From positions 1 through 64,000 of the forward strand of contig NW_020312139.1 in assembly GCF_002999335.1 (NCBI RefSeq): a stretch of 64,000 nucleotides of DNA, written 5' to 3'. A program made the position numbers and the translations under genes. The notes beneath the pieces were generated by a model. It ran no database searches and was not told where the DNA came from. It was given only the letters and a program-made list of their open reading frames with translations. Positions 33,412 through 46,595 of the stretch are shown here, one piece after another. The DNA comes from Cyclospora cayetanensis (lineage: Eukaryota > Apicomplexa > Conoidasida > Eucoccidiorida > Eimeriidae). The number at the start of each line of letters is the position of its first letter. The stretch's first letter is position 1.

Positions 33412-36338
33412 TTTCAGGGCAGTGAAATTTGCTTTAAAGATAATGGAGCTTTGTGTGGCTCACCCCCAACCCTCGAGTGCTATCCAGTAGAGCGCAGTAC
33501 CCATCGACCCTGGAGCGGCTCAAGATGTTCCGCTTGGCTCGCTACTGCTTAGCTGTGCATTGCGAAAAGAATAAGATTCTATGTGCTCAGAGTAACCTAA
33601 CCTCGACGATAATGATGCAAGTGTCGAAGCTCAAATAGCTCTCTGGGGCTTGCGGCAGCAGATCATCCCCGGAAAGTCCCAAATGCTCGAGTGTGGCTTC
33701 CTTCAATAGATTGAGCCTTTCGGAATGGATAAGGAATTCCTGATTACTTCCAAGTAATAATGCGATGCTTCATGTAGTATTCACACGTCAGGACTAACAC
33801 CACACAGAATCTTCATAGCAAAAAAGTACAATTTCCATCTGTAAGTTGCTGCCCCAAGGTCACTCGCTCGCCAATGAGCGAAGTCACCAAACGGTGATAA
33901 CGCTTTAAAATTTTCTCTGATTTCAAGAAAGTCAGAAGCGTATGCCGGGTAGCGTCACTTGGCTGGAAATACATTATTTGTGTCCCGGAGACCAAGTGGT
34001 AGGAAGGAATGCACTGGGACGCTTCCTGATGGCCAACACTCTGTTAACACTAGTTTCCCTTTTAAATACTTTGAATCTTTTGATTCATGCATGCATGAAT
34101 GTTGCCTTCTCGTCTTTTCATTTACTGCAGGCTTTTTGCGCGAATCAACATGCTTTTTAGCTTTACAGTGAGCACTGCCCTACTATGTTTTCTGTGGACG
34201 AATGCGCTTGAGGGCGCTGCGCCCCACCAGCTATTATGTAAGAGCTGCACTAAAGCTCAGCAAACACAGACAGAAAAAGGTCTGATGTTGCCTTGTTTCG
34301 GGACCAGACATCTCTCTCTGACCATGACGCTCACTAGTTCTAGAATAGTACCGCCGTTCCCAGGAATTGTTTAGTTCTCCGGTATACTTAAACAAGAGAC
34401 TTACTAGTCAATATAGGGTCCACGAACATTTTCGGCATTTGAATCTGTGACCTATTTAATCGCTTAAAGAATATTAGTGGCCTCTCGACATCCCCCGGCC
34501 AGTTCGGCGGCACTTTGCAGCACCTAGGTTTATGAAAAGATGGGGGTGCAAACCTCTTTAACCTGACACGGGTGACGCGATTCAGTATACTCGTCTAATT
34601 GCAGTGGATTAGCTCCAGTAAATGCAGTGCTCGAATGGACAGGAATGTCTCGGTCCGCCCTACAGATGGCCATATGCTTGAAAATTGGTGAGTCCCCAAT
34701 TTGTGAGGACGGTAGACAGCTTATGGAAGGGCCAACTCCAGTTGTAAAGGAGCATTTAACCTGTAGAGCACAATTGTACGTACAGCTGCATAGTGAATTT
34801 TTTATCGAGTGCGAAACGAGGTTAATGCGTATTGCCCCTTTAGCAGCCTACTACCTTGCGGAAACTGCTTTTACTCGAGGTTCATAACAAATTTAGACGC
34901 CGTTATATGCTAAACCATACGTGATTGTACAATTTATCTTTGGGCTCCATGATACATGAAAATGCCCAGCTTAAGTACTCAAACGGAAATGCTGTCCGGC
35001 ATTACTCGAGAATAAGTTATTGTGAGTGCCCTTTTAGTGTCTATGGCTTTAAGTACCATGCTACCCTCACTTCTAGTACGCCATGCTGGGTTGATTGAGC
35101 TATGTTCTTAAACCAAATATAGCAGGTTTACCAGAGACAAAAAGACATAAGAAGTTACGCTGGGGAACTTGGTAAATCTCAGTGTACGCAATTTTTTTGC
35201 CTAATATCATAATTCTCCTCGATGGCAGGCGTGCGCAGTGAGATCTTGATGAAATTTAGACACTTTTATTGACACTGAGAAAGGGACCAAGGCACAGCCT
35301 GCCTCAACGTTGTGACAGCCGAGGCGCCTCACCCCAGCACGGACATAACCTTTATGCAATTGCGGTTCGCTTTGCATCAGTGAACTCATGGATAGAAGCT
35401 GTAAGATTGCTTTGGTTAAATGTGTAAACTCGAAATAAAATTATAAAAGCGTGCATTTCCATCACTACCTGCTCCTGGGACGTTTAATGTCCAGCTGAGG
35501 TTAGTTCGAAATCTGCATCACTCACTCACACATGGGCTGTGCTTCGCATGCATGGCACGCAACTTAGGGATGGTACATTAATGATGTGAATAACCTGGAA
35601 CGCTAAATGCATGCAGCTACTACATATCTAAAAGCCATCACTGGAAAAGCTGTGTACAAATTCCTCGAGTTGCCAAGCAGGCAGCACCGTCAAATGTACA
35701 TCACCAAAGTAGGCTAAAGAATGCCTCTTGAAAAAAAATCGATTCTTAGTCCAAAACCGCAATCTGAAGCGATCAAAAATGGGTCAACGCCATCAGTAGC
35801 ATAGTGACATGCAACCTGCTTCTGTTACGAAAAGGCTAGCCCTCAGTACTTTACCACCGATAAAGCACATGGAACAGGTCATGTACAGTCTCTGTACTGA
35901 CCTGCTCATACTGCGAACCTGTGCAATGCTTTTCTCTGAAATACGTGTGAGACAATGCCACGTGCATTTTATCAAAATGAGCTCCTGATTGGCTTTGCAT
36001 GCCATGTAGCTAGAGAATTAAAATCGAAAGGCTAGTATGACATTCGAGTGAGTGTGCAAAACCTATGCCGTACCCATCCTGACGCTTCTGGGTCAGTCCC
36101 CGACATCCACTGCACGAGCACCGGCTCAACTCCTCGCCGATCAAATCGGACTCTCGCCTCCGCCTGCTTTCTCGTGCTCACATGTGCGTAAGTGTGTCTA
36201 TCGAATAGTGGGTATTGTGGAAGTCACGACAAGAGGAGGAAAAGCAAAAAAACTCCATGCCGGTGCCAAAACAACAGTGCGGCGTATCGGGTTTGCAATT
36301 CTCATAGGTAAAGAATACGTGTCGAAGTCTCCACAATG
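33412..36338. other. Intergenic region upstream of CFAP61
   Basis: No gene supported. Short frames (for example 34627-34887 and 36052-36342 on the plus strand) lack motifs, biased composition and paired splice sites. The sequence is AT-rich with scattered TGCATGCA octamers near 34085 and 35547. The CFAP61 promoter is expected close to 33.4-33.7 kb. Confidence 0.5.
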
Positions 36339-39300
36339 CTAATCCTTCGGCAATTGAAAGAAGCTCCGTAAATCCGTCTGATTTCTGCCAGCGTGTGCCC
36401 TAGTTCTTTTGTTCCGGCCTGTGCTGCTGTTGCTGCTAGGTCGTTTAGACGTGGCAATATTGCTGGTCATGTGAGCCGCATAGATTCTCTGCACGCGTGT
36501 GTGAGAAAGTTCTGGCCCACTGGGATATTTCGGTGTGACTACGGGCTCACACATTTTGGCACCTGCAAACTCGACTGCACAATATGCTGTGGCTGCTGCG
36601 ACGCGATCCTGCCTTCCTCCCGTACTCTCTGCGCTCCTGTTAGGTCGCAGAACCTTTGTTCTGGAGGTCGGACTGCAACTGTCGCTACTGCACTCAATGC
36701 CCTCCGCAAAGGAGGTGCTGCAGCTGCCCTGAGTGCATGTTCGATGGCCCTTTCGCGACACACTAGGCTCTGTTGCCACCGGGACACCTACAACCTCTAC
36801 AGCGTCCGAGGGACAGTCATCCAGTACAACTACATGAGTGGGTGCTTTCTTCGCTGCTTCTGCAGTGTCGAGCTCTCTTGTCTGTTGTTGTAGCCCTCCC
36901 AAGTCCTTGTGGGATCTGTCGTGCATAGTTTTCCTCCCATGCTGCCGCTGCTGCACGAGGGCACCCAAGGGCCCATTATTGCAGCACGGGTTCTCATTCA
37001 ATACCTTGTCCGCAGGATCTTCCACTACGGCGGATTTTAGCGACCGCCACGGCTTGAGGAAAGACCCCAGGCCTCTCCATTTCCTTTGGGGCTGCGCTTT
37101 CTTGGTACACGGGTCATCCTTTAAGACGCACGGGCCCAAGAGAGACTCCTGTGCTGCCACTGCTGAGGCCGGAGCTCCCGCTGAAGTGGCGCTACTCTCT
37201 CGATCCGTGCTGCTGTCTTGCGAGTGACACAGGCCCTTCATACGCCGCGGCTGCCGCGCATGCCTTAAGACGCACCTCACTGCAATATGGTCGCTGTAGA
37301 GTGGGGACAGGTACACCAGGCCGCTATGTTCAACGTCAATCAGCATTGATTTATACAGGAGTGCTTGAAGCTCATCGGGTCCGGCAGTACGCAGGCGCAA
37401 GGGGACGGCTGCCTGGAGACCGCCCCCGTCACGCGGCGCTCCCACCCAGAGGCCCCCAGCTGTGGCACGCTGTACAGCTGCCTTTGCCGCTTTTTGGAAT
37501 TCCTGATATGTTAGCAGTCTCTCGCCTGCAGCAAAGAGTAGCACGTATGTGCAGCGGATTGATTATCTTATCCTTTAGGCGCAGCACCAAGCAAGTCCCT
37601 TACTGCTTCTGCAGCGCGCACTGCCAACAAATAAAGCCCTAAGTTCTTTATACGGCAAGTGTAGTCACCAATACGCTATTATTGGCTGTAAAGATGTATT
37701 TCTGCGGATTCCCACAGTCCCATTATTTGACGCCGCCGTTCAGACAAGCAACCGAAAAGCACACTGTTGAGGGTCAGCCCGCCCTGGTGCGTTGCTGCAC
37801 GGGCGATTTGTAGCGAGTTATACCTACACGGAGGAAGACCCTGAAGTGGTGGTGGTTCCGGAGGAGCCTGCAGCGGCTGCAGTGACGCCACGAGCTCCGC
37901 GTCGAGAAGCACAAAGTCTATGCGCGCCCCCTGTATCGAAAGCATGGGGAACGCTAATAAAAAGCCGTGTAACTACAGCAGAGGTAATTTGTAGTTAGGC
38001 TCAAAGAAGAAAGCCATACTGAAGTGAAAAAAGGCCAACGAAAACGTACAGCAAGGCAGGTACCTCATTCGTATAGCGTTTGTTGGTGTACTGGTCCCAA
38101 GCAGTGAAAGCTCCAACCCACAGAGGTGTCGCGCCACTAGGCCCCTTGCTGCTTCCGTTGGCTGCGGCGGCAAATGCATCAATCATTCCATCCTCTCTCA
38201 TAAGGCTCTGCATGAAGTTTGCGACGCAGGAGGAGTGGCTTGGGAGCCCCAAGTGTATGTACAGCTGGTAAACTTCATCATCTGTCAAAGGGACCTGCAG
38301 TGCATTTGCAGCAGTAACAACGGAAACGAGATAAAACGCAGGCACGCGCAGAGACGATTGAGCCCGAACCGCACACGCTCCAGTGAGCAAGTAGCTGCAT
38401 AGACCCAGTAAGAATGAATGGCTCCCCTCGATCGTCTCACGTTTTCGGTCAACACCCACCGTTGCCAGTATGGTCAATGCTACTTGTTACAAGCAGAGCC
38501 ACTGCCCATGCCCCTCTCTACCGCCTGTCTCCATTGTCACAATCAGCCCGTAGGAACGCCTGCTGGCCTCCGTAATGCTACCAGAGTATCTGCAGCAGAA
38601 GGGCCTACAGCAGCGGGCACTTGCCATTTACCTGCACAGCGGTGAAACAGTCTGCAAGGTGCAGCAGAGAGAGCCGGTTCGCTTCCTTGCAGATCCAACT
38701 TGTGCCTCCTTCCCCGTCGGGCTGAAGCGAAGGCAACAGCACACTGTCTACATCGTGGTGCGCAGTTCCACTAAGGCATGGCCACTGCGTTGTGGGACTC
38801 ACTGTTGGCAGAGTGGAAACTAGACGTCTGAAGGGGATCTGTTGACCAACGTGCGAGCCAACCCCCGCCAACAGCCCCCCTTCCCTCCCCGCCAAAGGTT
38901 GCTCGTACCGTGTACGTATAAGTGCACTCAAGATCAACCGCTTCGGTCTTTTGGCCCCCCGCAAGGGGCGCCTCGACAACAAAGCGGAATGTGGATGCCT
39001 CATCAGGTCGGTCGTTGCCCCTGCTGCAGAGACTCGCTTCCGCTGCAGTCGATCCACCAGCAACAACAGGCGTGGCAGCTCTAGCGGGGACGGGCTGCGC
39101 AGGCGTGGATGCACCTATTCGCGACTCCGGAGTTACGGGGACTCTCCAAGCATCGAGGGACAAGCGCATGCGGGCCTCATCTTCCGAGTCGCTGCGCCCA
39201 CACACGGCCAAACCATAGGGCGCCATACTTACGCAAAGGCGATAGCAGGGCCCCTCATCCATACATGTATCTATATATAAAAAGCACATGCGTTCGACTG

Positions 39301-41035
39301 CAAAGAACCAGATCTATGGAGTATTGGTGAGTTTCCTTACAAGGGCCGTCCTATCTGCCGGGGACGAGCACCCGGAGGCTTCAGGAAAAACCGAAAAGCC
39401 CCTTGCCGCCTCCTGCCGACGTTTACTTGCGGCTGTCGAGCCTGCTGGTGGTGCTGCTCCTTCTTCGCGATCCCCCCAGGGGAATGCCTTACTTCATGGT
39501 ACTGCGGATCGCGCAACAAGCGCTCGACAAGGGGCCCCCCTGCGAGCAGCTTCCTTTGCAGCGAAGGTGAGAGGGCCTCGCAGGGCTGCCAGTCGCCTGC
39601 TCCCTCCTCTGGGGAGGGTGGTGGCCAGAGGCCTCGAATATTGACCGTCGCATCGAGAAGAGAAACATCTTTGCAGCTTGTGGTTGCGTTTAGGTCCCCC
39701 ATTAACACCACAGGCTTGCGCCGAAGCAGTCTGAAGCACCACAAATAGGCCAGGCACCACTTACACCCACACTGCAGCTCTCATAATGTAGGAGGCACGA
39801 GCCCAGCACCTCGGAGCACGGAGGGCTTGTCTCACCTCTGATGAAGCATCACGGCCCGAAGCCCGTGAAGAAAGTGCATTTTGAAGGCGAGCCGGTCCCA
39901 GCAGAAGCCACTTGCTGGACAGTATGTGTTAATTACCACCAACCCTGAGTGCTCTGTGACCAGGGCCCTGCCTTCCATATCCATAGCAGTATGCGGACCT
40001 CGACCAACTGCGCCTCGACGCGTGCTTGCCGCCAACGCGCCTCTGCTGATTGCCTTGCATGAGAAGCCTGGGCCCCCCAGGCTCGCAGGTATCCCGAGCA
40101 TTGCTGCAGCAGCCTGAGCTGACGTGCTTGCACCACATGCTGAAGATGAAGCCCCTTCTTCGGATGCCAGTCTATCGAGCGCTGGCTCTGCTGACTGTCT
40201 AGTGGGCAGGAACTTACTAAAGGGCTGGCAGTCTGCTCTCAGTGTCAGCCCCTGCCGAACAATCGTTGCAACGCCGCTGTATCCTGCAAAGCATTAGCAG
40301 TGGAGAAACACAGTGGCGCGGATCCAGACAGCAGAAGGCACAGTTGCAGCCGCATGCACCTGGAGCAAAAGCAGCAAACACTGTCTGAAGCAGCACACGC
40401 ACTAGTCAGAATCTAGCACCACACTAAAGCCCCGAGATAGGCAACATACCCATGAGGCCTCTTCGGGAACAGGAAGAGCAGCAACACCAAAAAGTTTCCC
40501 ATCCGTCAAGCGTCGCGCCGACTGGCATGGGGTCGGCCCGAACTTGCTCCTCTCCTGTCTTTGCTTCCTGCGTCAGCAGCCGAGACACAGGAAGGCAGGA
40601 AAAATCAGTGCGGCTGTTTTCTTGGCTACACCGTCAGAAAACGTTTCTTGGGAGGCAGCTGTTTCAGTGACAGCAGGGAAGCCTTTGCGCTTGAGGGCTA
40701 AGGCACAGGGCTTTTGCATTACGGCTCCTCGGCAAGCTCCTGACCTGCAAGCAGAGAATTTCACAGTCAAGGCGTCTCAAGAACGCCTCGATGCTCCCCC
40801 AGTCCTTCTTTATGCCAGAGACAGCCGACCGCCACCCAGCCACATTCCAAGTGACCACTCCGAATAGCCCGTTCTTCTCCAGCTGGTGTGTGCTTTCTGC
40901 TGCTCCTACCGCTGGCACTTCTACTGGTGCTAGTGTGCTGCAAAAAGAGGATAGTTGAGCCGCCTGGTGTGACAGTGCCGCAGCTGCTGTGGTCGCGGAC
41001 TGTTCTGCACGGGCAGGCGCACGCGGCGTTGCCAT
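36339..41035 (-). CDS. APEX2: AP endonuclease 2 (APE2/APN2, exonuclease III family)
   Basis: Nuclear base-excision/single-strand-break repair nuclease. Exons: 41035-40745, 40567-40450, 40283-39836, 39730-39493, 38294-38064, 37930-37824, then a long last exon from about 37530 to 36339; exons 1-6 join in phase. Catalytic landmarks: VVTWNVAGWRS, CLQ|EAKTG (metal Glu at the exon 1/2 join), MGYSGVATIVRQG, VINTYCPASG, VVLMGDLNAT, MIDAFAA then WVGAFTAWDQYTNKR, ARIDFVLLDAEL, and SPLYSDHIAV (the catalytic SDH). The tail of roughly 300 residues is low in conserved structure but has THVVVLDDCPSD, which fits a SUMO-interacting motif, and ends NQTDLRSFFQLPKD, a PCNA-interacting (PIP) box. The GRF zinc finger usual at the C-terminus of APE2 is not seen. 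The exon 6/7 join is uncertain. Intron 4 (39492-38295) is unusually long and contains open frames. Confidence 0.92.
38605..39289 (-). other. Coding-like open frames inside APE2 intron 4
   Basis: Two overlapping minus-strand frames, about 170 residues each, lie between APE2 exons 4 and 5. One includes SDSEDEARMRLSLDAWRVPV and STFRFVVEAPLAGGQ, which looks more like protein than noise. Exons 4 and 5 already join in phase and restore the family sequence without it. It may therefore be an alternative or extra exon inserting residues in the nuclease domain, a nested gene, or chance openness in GC-rich sequence. Confidence 0.25.
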
Positions 41036-43181
41036 CCTTGTTACGTCCTTTACAGCTGTGCTGCACTGCAGATATCAGTGCGGACATCTGGGGCAGCAAG
41101 TGCTGAGTAACTGAGGCATGCATACGATGGCGCCAGTACAAACCTTCTGCTGGGCACGAAGTCGCCTGGAATTCTACTCGACTGACCACTGCAGACGACT
41201 TGCCCTGAAATGCGTAGCTGGAGGTGAGCCCAAAGCGTGCAGAAAGAACAAAGGCTATAAAGGCTACTTATTTGTTTTGAATTGTTTGCAGAAATAATCA
41301 TCTTTTCGTCCTGCCGATACGGGGTTGAGCAGTACGTGCTGGTGCTCACTTCCGTCAGTAAACCTCAGAAACAATGAGGCTTAGTGGCAAGCCTACAAGC
41401 TCATCAGCGTTCCTACAACAAATCAGTAGCAAGCATATATTGTATTTCGCCGTTGGTAATATACCTCACTTTTAAACGAGCAGAGCTTTGCTTTTCCTTT
41501 CGCCTTCGGGGCTGCAGAAACCTGCAACCCCACGTGCACAGACGAAAACAACATTTTGCCATTGGCCTACAGCCTTGAAGGGATAATTTTTTATTTAAGA
41601 CCAAGAAACATCCGCGCTCAAGACATCGTTCACTTTAATAAAACAGCTGCTTTACATGCCCTTCCCCTCTGCCACATGTCTCGAGCTGTAGCTGCCGTTA
41701 TTGTTCGTGCTACATAACAAATCCTGCTTCTATAGAAACATTCTAACCCTCATGCGCGGAAGGGATTTTAATAGAGCGGCCTAGAGTAAAAGCCCAATGA
41801 GCAAAGGCCAAACAACAATAATGTACAACAAACGTATGATACCATGAAACGAACTGGTGCTCGATTGTTCTCATGCTGCGCAACGCACCATTTAATGTAT
41901 CCCGGGGGAGGAATTTACTCTGAACTCAATACAGTGTGTTTCAGGCAGCTAATCAGTGCTTTCCAAGAGGATCTCTCTCTTCCCTGCCAACGACCCTTAG
42001 ATATCCCGGCATGAGGCAAGAGGGACGGTTGAAGTGCGTGTTGCTTCACCCTCCAACCAGACATTCTTAGCTAGCTGCATATCGACTTTAGGGCGCGCAC
42101 ACACGCACAACATTGTGTCTTATTGAATCAAGCTTCTATGACTCTTCAATAAAAAAAACATGCGAACACGTAGATCTATTAGTCCAGTCTGTACTGTTCA
42201 CTTGTAAAGGATGATTGGTACACTAGAAAGTGCTTAGGCAAAGTTTAGACCGTCGCCTATTTCGACGTCTGTTTCAAGTCGCAGACCCTCATGTTTCATA
42301 TATGCATACCGAGAACAACTACTACGTCGGTGAAAGGGTTCTCACCGTCGCCACTCCTCGGGCAGAAAGAAATGCAGAAAATGTACAAATCACAAAGCTA
42401 AATGCGTGCATCGGCCGCTAAGAGAAGCGAGAAGTGGGGCATACACTAGCCAGGAACACAGCCCCCAGCACTGTCTTTGAGCCTCAGAGCAGCGTCTGCA
42501 TGCAAATACAGCCGGTGCACCCCCAGTGGTCGATGCTCTTAAAAGAATTGACATGGAAGAAGATAGAGCGAGTATATTCAGGAGCTCCTGTTTATTAACA
42601 TGAAGATAGTATAACCCTAAGCAATAGTTAAAGTCAACTTTTTATGCATCACTGAGATGGAATTTGCCATTACAAATATAACGCGCTCCGAGAAAGGACA
42701 ATTTCCCAGGAACACCATAAATTTCGCCCATGGCAACTAGCGTTGTGAAGCGAACAGAGACATCCAAGTTTCCTGCACGCAACAAACCCCACAGATCCTG
42801 CAAGTTCAATCATTGATGCTGGTTTCCTCACCGCATTGCTCAGGCAACTCGCTTTTTACTGTATATTTGCGACTCAATGATCTTAGAGTCCAACACACCT
42901 TAGACTTCTTGTAAATACTCTGCCTTCCCCCGCACCGCTCGCATGCGTGGCATGGGAGATGAATATCTTGGAAAATTTCGAAGCTTCAATAAACCAACAG
43001 TGGTAGTTTCGGGGCCCCTCCAACTTTTAGGAACATCGCGAGAGTAACAAGGTGCATTGATTCGTAAGAAAATCGCATATAGCCCTGGCCACCTGATGTC
43101 ACGCATACCACGTAGATTAGTTTCCAAGAACTGGAGACTGCTGCGCGTTTCCAATGAAGCGATGAGAAGAACATGCAGTAC
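41036..43181. other. Upstream flank of APE2, no confident gene
   Basis: Nothing firm. A plus-strand segment at about 42270-42421 (VADPHVSYMHTENNYYVGER) follows an AG acceptor-like site and might be an isolated exon. The rest is AT-rich with homopolymer A/T runs (for example 42150-42160) and no motif. Confidence 0.4.
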
Positions 43182-43370
43182 CTTGATATTTGAATAGCCC
43201 ATAGCCTCTTGAGAGGAAATAAAACCAGCCAGAACGTCACGAACATAGGGCAGAAAATGACGCTTGCGATCGGGCAGAGTAAGTACAGAAGGGGTGGGAA
43301 GGCGCCCGATAAGCTTTCTTGCTGCAACATCAGCCTCCTGTGCCCTGGTCACAGGCTGCGAGCTCTGCAT
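43182..43370 (-). CDS. Candidate first exon of an unrecognised gene
   Basis: The segment opens with ATG at 43370 and runs 63 codons in phase to a good donor AAG|GTACTG at 43182. It contains ARKLIGRLPTPSVLTLPDRK and FLPYVRDVLAGFISSQEAMG. The frame stays open to 42900 if unspliced. The composition is gene-like, but I recognise no family and could not place the following exons, which would lie to the left. Confidence 0.3.
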
Positions 43371-46300
43371 TCGACCAATTAAAGCAACGACGATCCGAGG
43401 ACATCCAGGAGCAAGCGCTTGATAGCTAAATACTAGCTAGTAAAAATTTGGCAACGGACTTGCGGACTTGCACCCGTGATGTATACGCCTTAAATGGTTC
43501 ATTTTGTGCAAAATCCTGCCCATTTTCTGCAGCCAAAAAACAGTATTTTAGAAACGCGTTCGCTCTTAAGGAAGAAGAATTAAATGTCTTCTCATAAAAC
43601 TGCCTCTCTTTTAATAACCTCTTCTAATAACTAGAGCGCACGCAGTAGGTGCTGTAGATTTGTCTGAGCGCCTCGGCTTAACTAAGACATCGCCTATGTA
43701 GACAGCCAACCACCGCGCCTTGATGGGCTTATATAAATCCGAGTAATCCCCTCACTACACTTCACCTGGGGCCTTCGGAAGTGCCGACAGTATAAAAAAT
43801 GACTCATGTGTTATGATTGAGAGTGTGATACGCCGTTTCGTGCCTGTCATCAGGGTGGATGGGGGATTGCAAGAAAGCATCTGTGGAAGTCAGATGTCAA
43901 GTACACTGTTGATTCGTGAAGCTTGTCAAATCTATTATCAACATGAGGCACCGGAAAGGTCTGCTTCACAATGAGCTCGTATGAGGCTCAAATCTAGTGC
44001 GCCACCATCTGGTTTTTTCGGTGTCACACTTGGGTCACGCCCAATAGTGCTACGCCACTTCTGCACTTTGCTATTCTAAACAGGTCATTTGCATGTTGCT
44101 CAAGCTCTATTACATGGTGTGAGGGATTCTGATGCGCCAAAACATTGATTTAGGTAGACTTGTAGATCGATATGACCCGCTGGACGACCACCAGCTCACT
44201 CTCGTGCGGGCAGCTAGCCAATATCTATCACACCGGCGTATTTTCCTTTACTCTCACCCATTCCTGATATTCCTCGGCCAACTAATTAATCAAATTTCAT
44301 GATGCGCCGATCGCAAAGCCACTAGGACATATTCTATGCTAAGAGCCCTCTTTTTTAACTGCGCTGCTGAGATGCCCGCGTGGTTGTAAAATACCAAATG
44401 CTTTTTCCCCCAGCTTCTTTGCACAATAATCTTCACATCGCGCAACTGGGGCCGCATGCTCGCCGTCTAGTGGATCACCCTTACCACACCTTGGCCAACG
44501 TCATGATGCACGCATCCAGAACCCGAGTTACAAGCCATGCTGGTAAGACCCATTTTTCGAATTTAGCGGGCATAAGTCTACCACGGCCGTGCTTGTCTGT
44601 GCATGCTGCTGCCCATCACCAAAACAGGGTCTTTGGGACTCTGCTAACAAGTGAACAGGCATATTGCACTTGTGCACCATCTCCTCAGAATAGAGATCCA
44701 CGTCAAAACCAATGTAGAATAATATTAGTAGTCTGAGGTCATAAATTTAAACTGCATCCGTGCAGAGTTGCCGTGTGGTGAGTCCCCAGGTGTGGCGCTA
44801 TCCTCTGCGGTCCCCTTCACTGCGTCGCAGCCTCCGTGGCAGGCTCTGTTTGTTCCTACTGCGCCTGTCTTTGCTTGTTAGGCAGCCAGTTTTCACTCGA
44901 CCCAGTCCCATTACTCAGATTTATTGGCTTTTGCATGCGCTTGCTGTTCCTGTTTATATGACCCAAGCTTTTAAAACAGAAACGTGTGCACTTTTAATTA
45001 ACTGTCTGGGGATGCACGAGGTCGTGGTTGTCTCTGGTCTTTTCGCGTTTACCATCGACTGTAGCCTAGGGCCGGATACGACAGCCCTCACGTGAAATAA
45101 GGTTCTAGTCCCGGTGTCGTCCTTTTTTTGTGGGGGCAAAGGTGCAGGAGTTGCGTTCATTTGCTCGTGAGGCCACAAGTAGTTCAGCACATGTGGAAGC
45201 TCCCCGGGCCGGTTGTTAAGTGCCAGATTCCCTCCCCATCCTGCGACCAGCTGCTGTGATACTTCGGTCGGGTACGTCCAACATAAAACAACAATGCAAT
45301 AGCTGTTCGTCTAGGCTGTAACTGCTCCAAAACTACTAATCATTTTAAAGGAATATGTAGCTATTGATAGACTCAGGCGCTTGAGCTTCCTTACTTATTC
45401 TAATGGTTGTTTATGCCTGACCAATGTACAAGGCTAAGAGGCAGAGTTTGTATGAAGCACCGTGGTATTCCGTTTAAAGCGACGGCGTCCTCTACACAGA
45501 AAGAGCCACTAATAAATTGGTTGCCTTCTGCTACACGTGCTGCAAGCCACACTGGTTCCTCTCTCTCTGGGTACGAAGTGAAAAACATCTTAAACCAGCT
45601 CATGGAACGTTCGGTTACCTTCCGATCGTTATTGCTCTTATGCCTATTTGGTCGGCATAGACTCATCGAAGCATGCATAAACACATTGACTGACAGATCA
45701 TGTCTTTCTACAAGCTGTGGAGGTACTGCGTGCACATTAGATTGCAGGCCGGCCGCTGGCGCTTCGATGCGCTGTGCCACCGTTCCCTTCCATCGTCAGA
45801 GAATGGTTGTTACCAGTATGTTTTTCAAGATAAGCTGGTTATCGAATTGCCAAAGAGCAAGTCCAAAATCAAACTGCATTTCGGAGAAGCTTGATACACC
45901 GCTTTATTCACATCTCCTGGATGTGTGGGGGCTGGCTGCATCGAACCACGTGGTGCTGCCAACAAAACGTTTCACCCACGGCCTCCGTTGAGAGATGTTA
46001 TACTCCATATCTAATACAAGCTCGGCAAAAAATTATTGAGTGGTTCCCAATGGAGCCGAGCGGTGACATCAGGGCCGACACCTAGGGTCTGCGTAGCTGC
46101 GCCTAATGTACAATTTTGAGAGTGTACAAATAGATGAATATCACATTTAGCACACACCCACACAAAGTTGCATCCTCGTGAACACTGTTAGCACACAAAT
46201 AGATAAGGCAGTCAAGCTTTATTTCTTTGGAATAACTACAACCACTATAGTAAAAAGTGCTAAAGTGGAGTTAAGCACGCAAGCTGCTGCTCCCCCGAGC

Positions 46301-46595
46301 ACTCCCAGGATCCGTACCTACTTGCGCACAGCATCTGCCACACAAGCGTGCAACAATGCACTTTCTTGCATCGGGATGACAGTAGTCTGCAATCAACTAT
46401 ATATACGGATCGACTACATCGGTGTAGCACCTCTACACCCATCGCTTCACTGGTTATACCCATGTTATCGATACTCTCTTAAGCAGTTGAGTTGAAAGTT
46501 TTGTTGAAGGTTGCGCTGTAGCCGGTTGCTGCGTGCACCTACAAGTGGGAAGTCAGGATGACGATCCCGCTAATCGCACTGATGATCATCTCTAA
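43371..46595. other. Gene-poor stretch with overlapping weak frames
   Basis: At 45400-45991 a 194-residue plus frame and a 126-residue minus frame overlap. The minus one (containing EEPVWLAARVAEGNQFISGS) reads slightly more like protein, but neither has a motif or splice context. Frames at 44380-44736 and 44760-45095 are similar in quality. No RNA gene was recognised. Confidence 0.35.

Noticed and set aside
36393..37642. Plus frames of up to 166 residues opposite the last APE2 exon
   Set aside because: Shadows of the 400-codon APE2 exon carrying the SDH motif and PIP box on the other strand.
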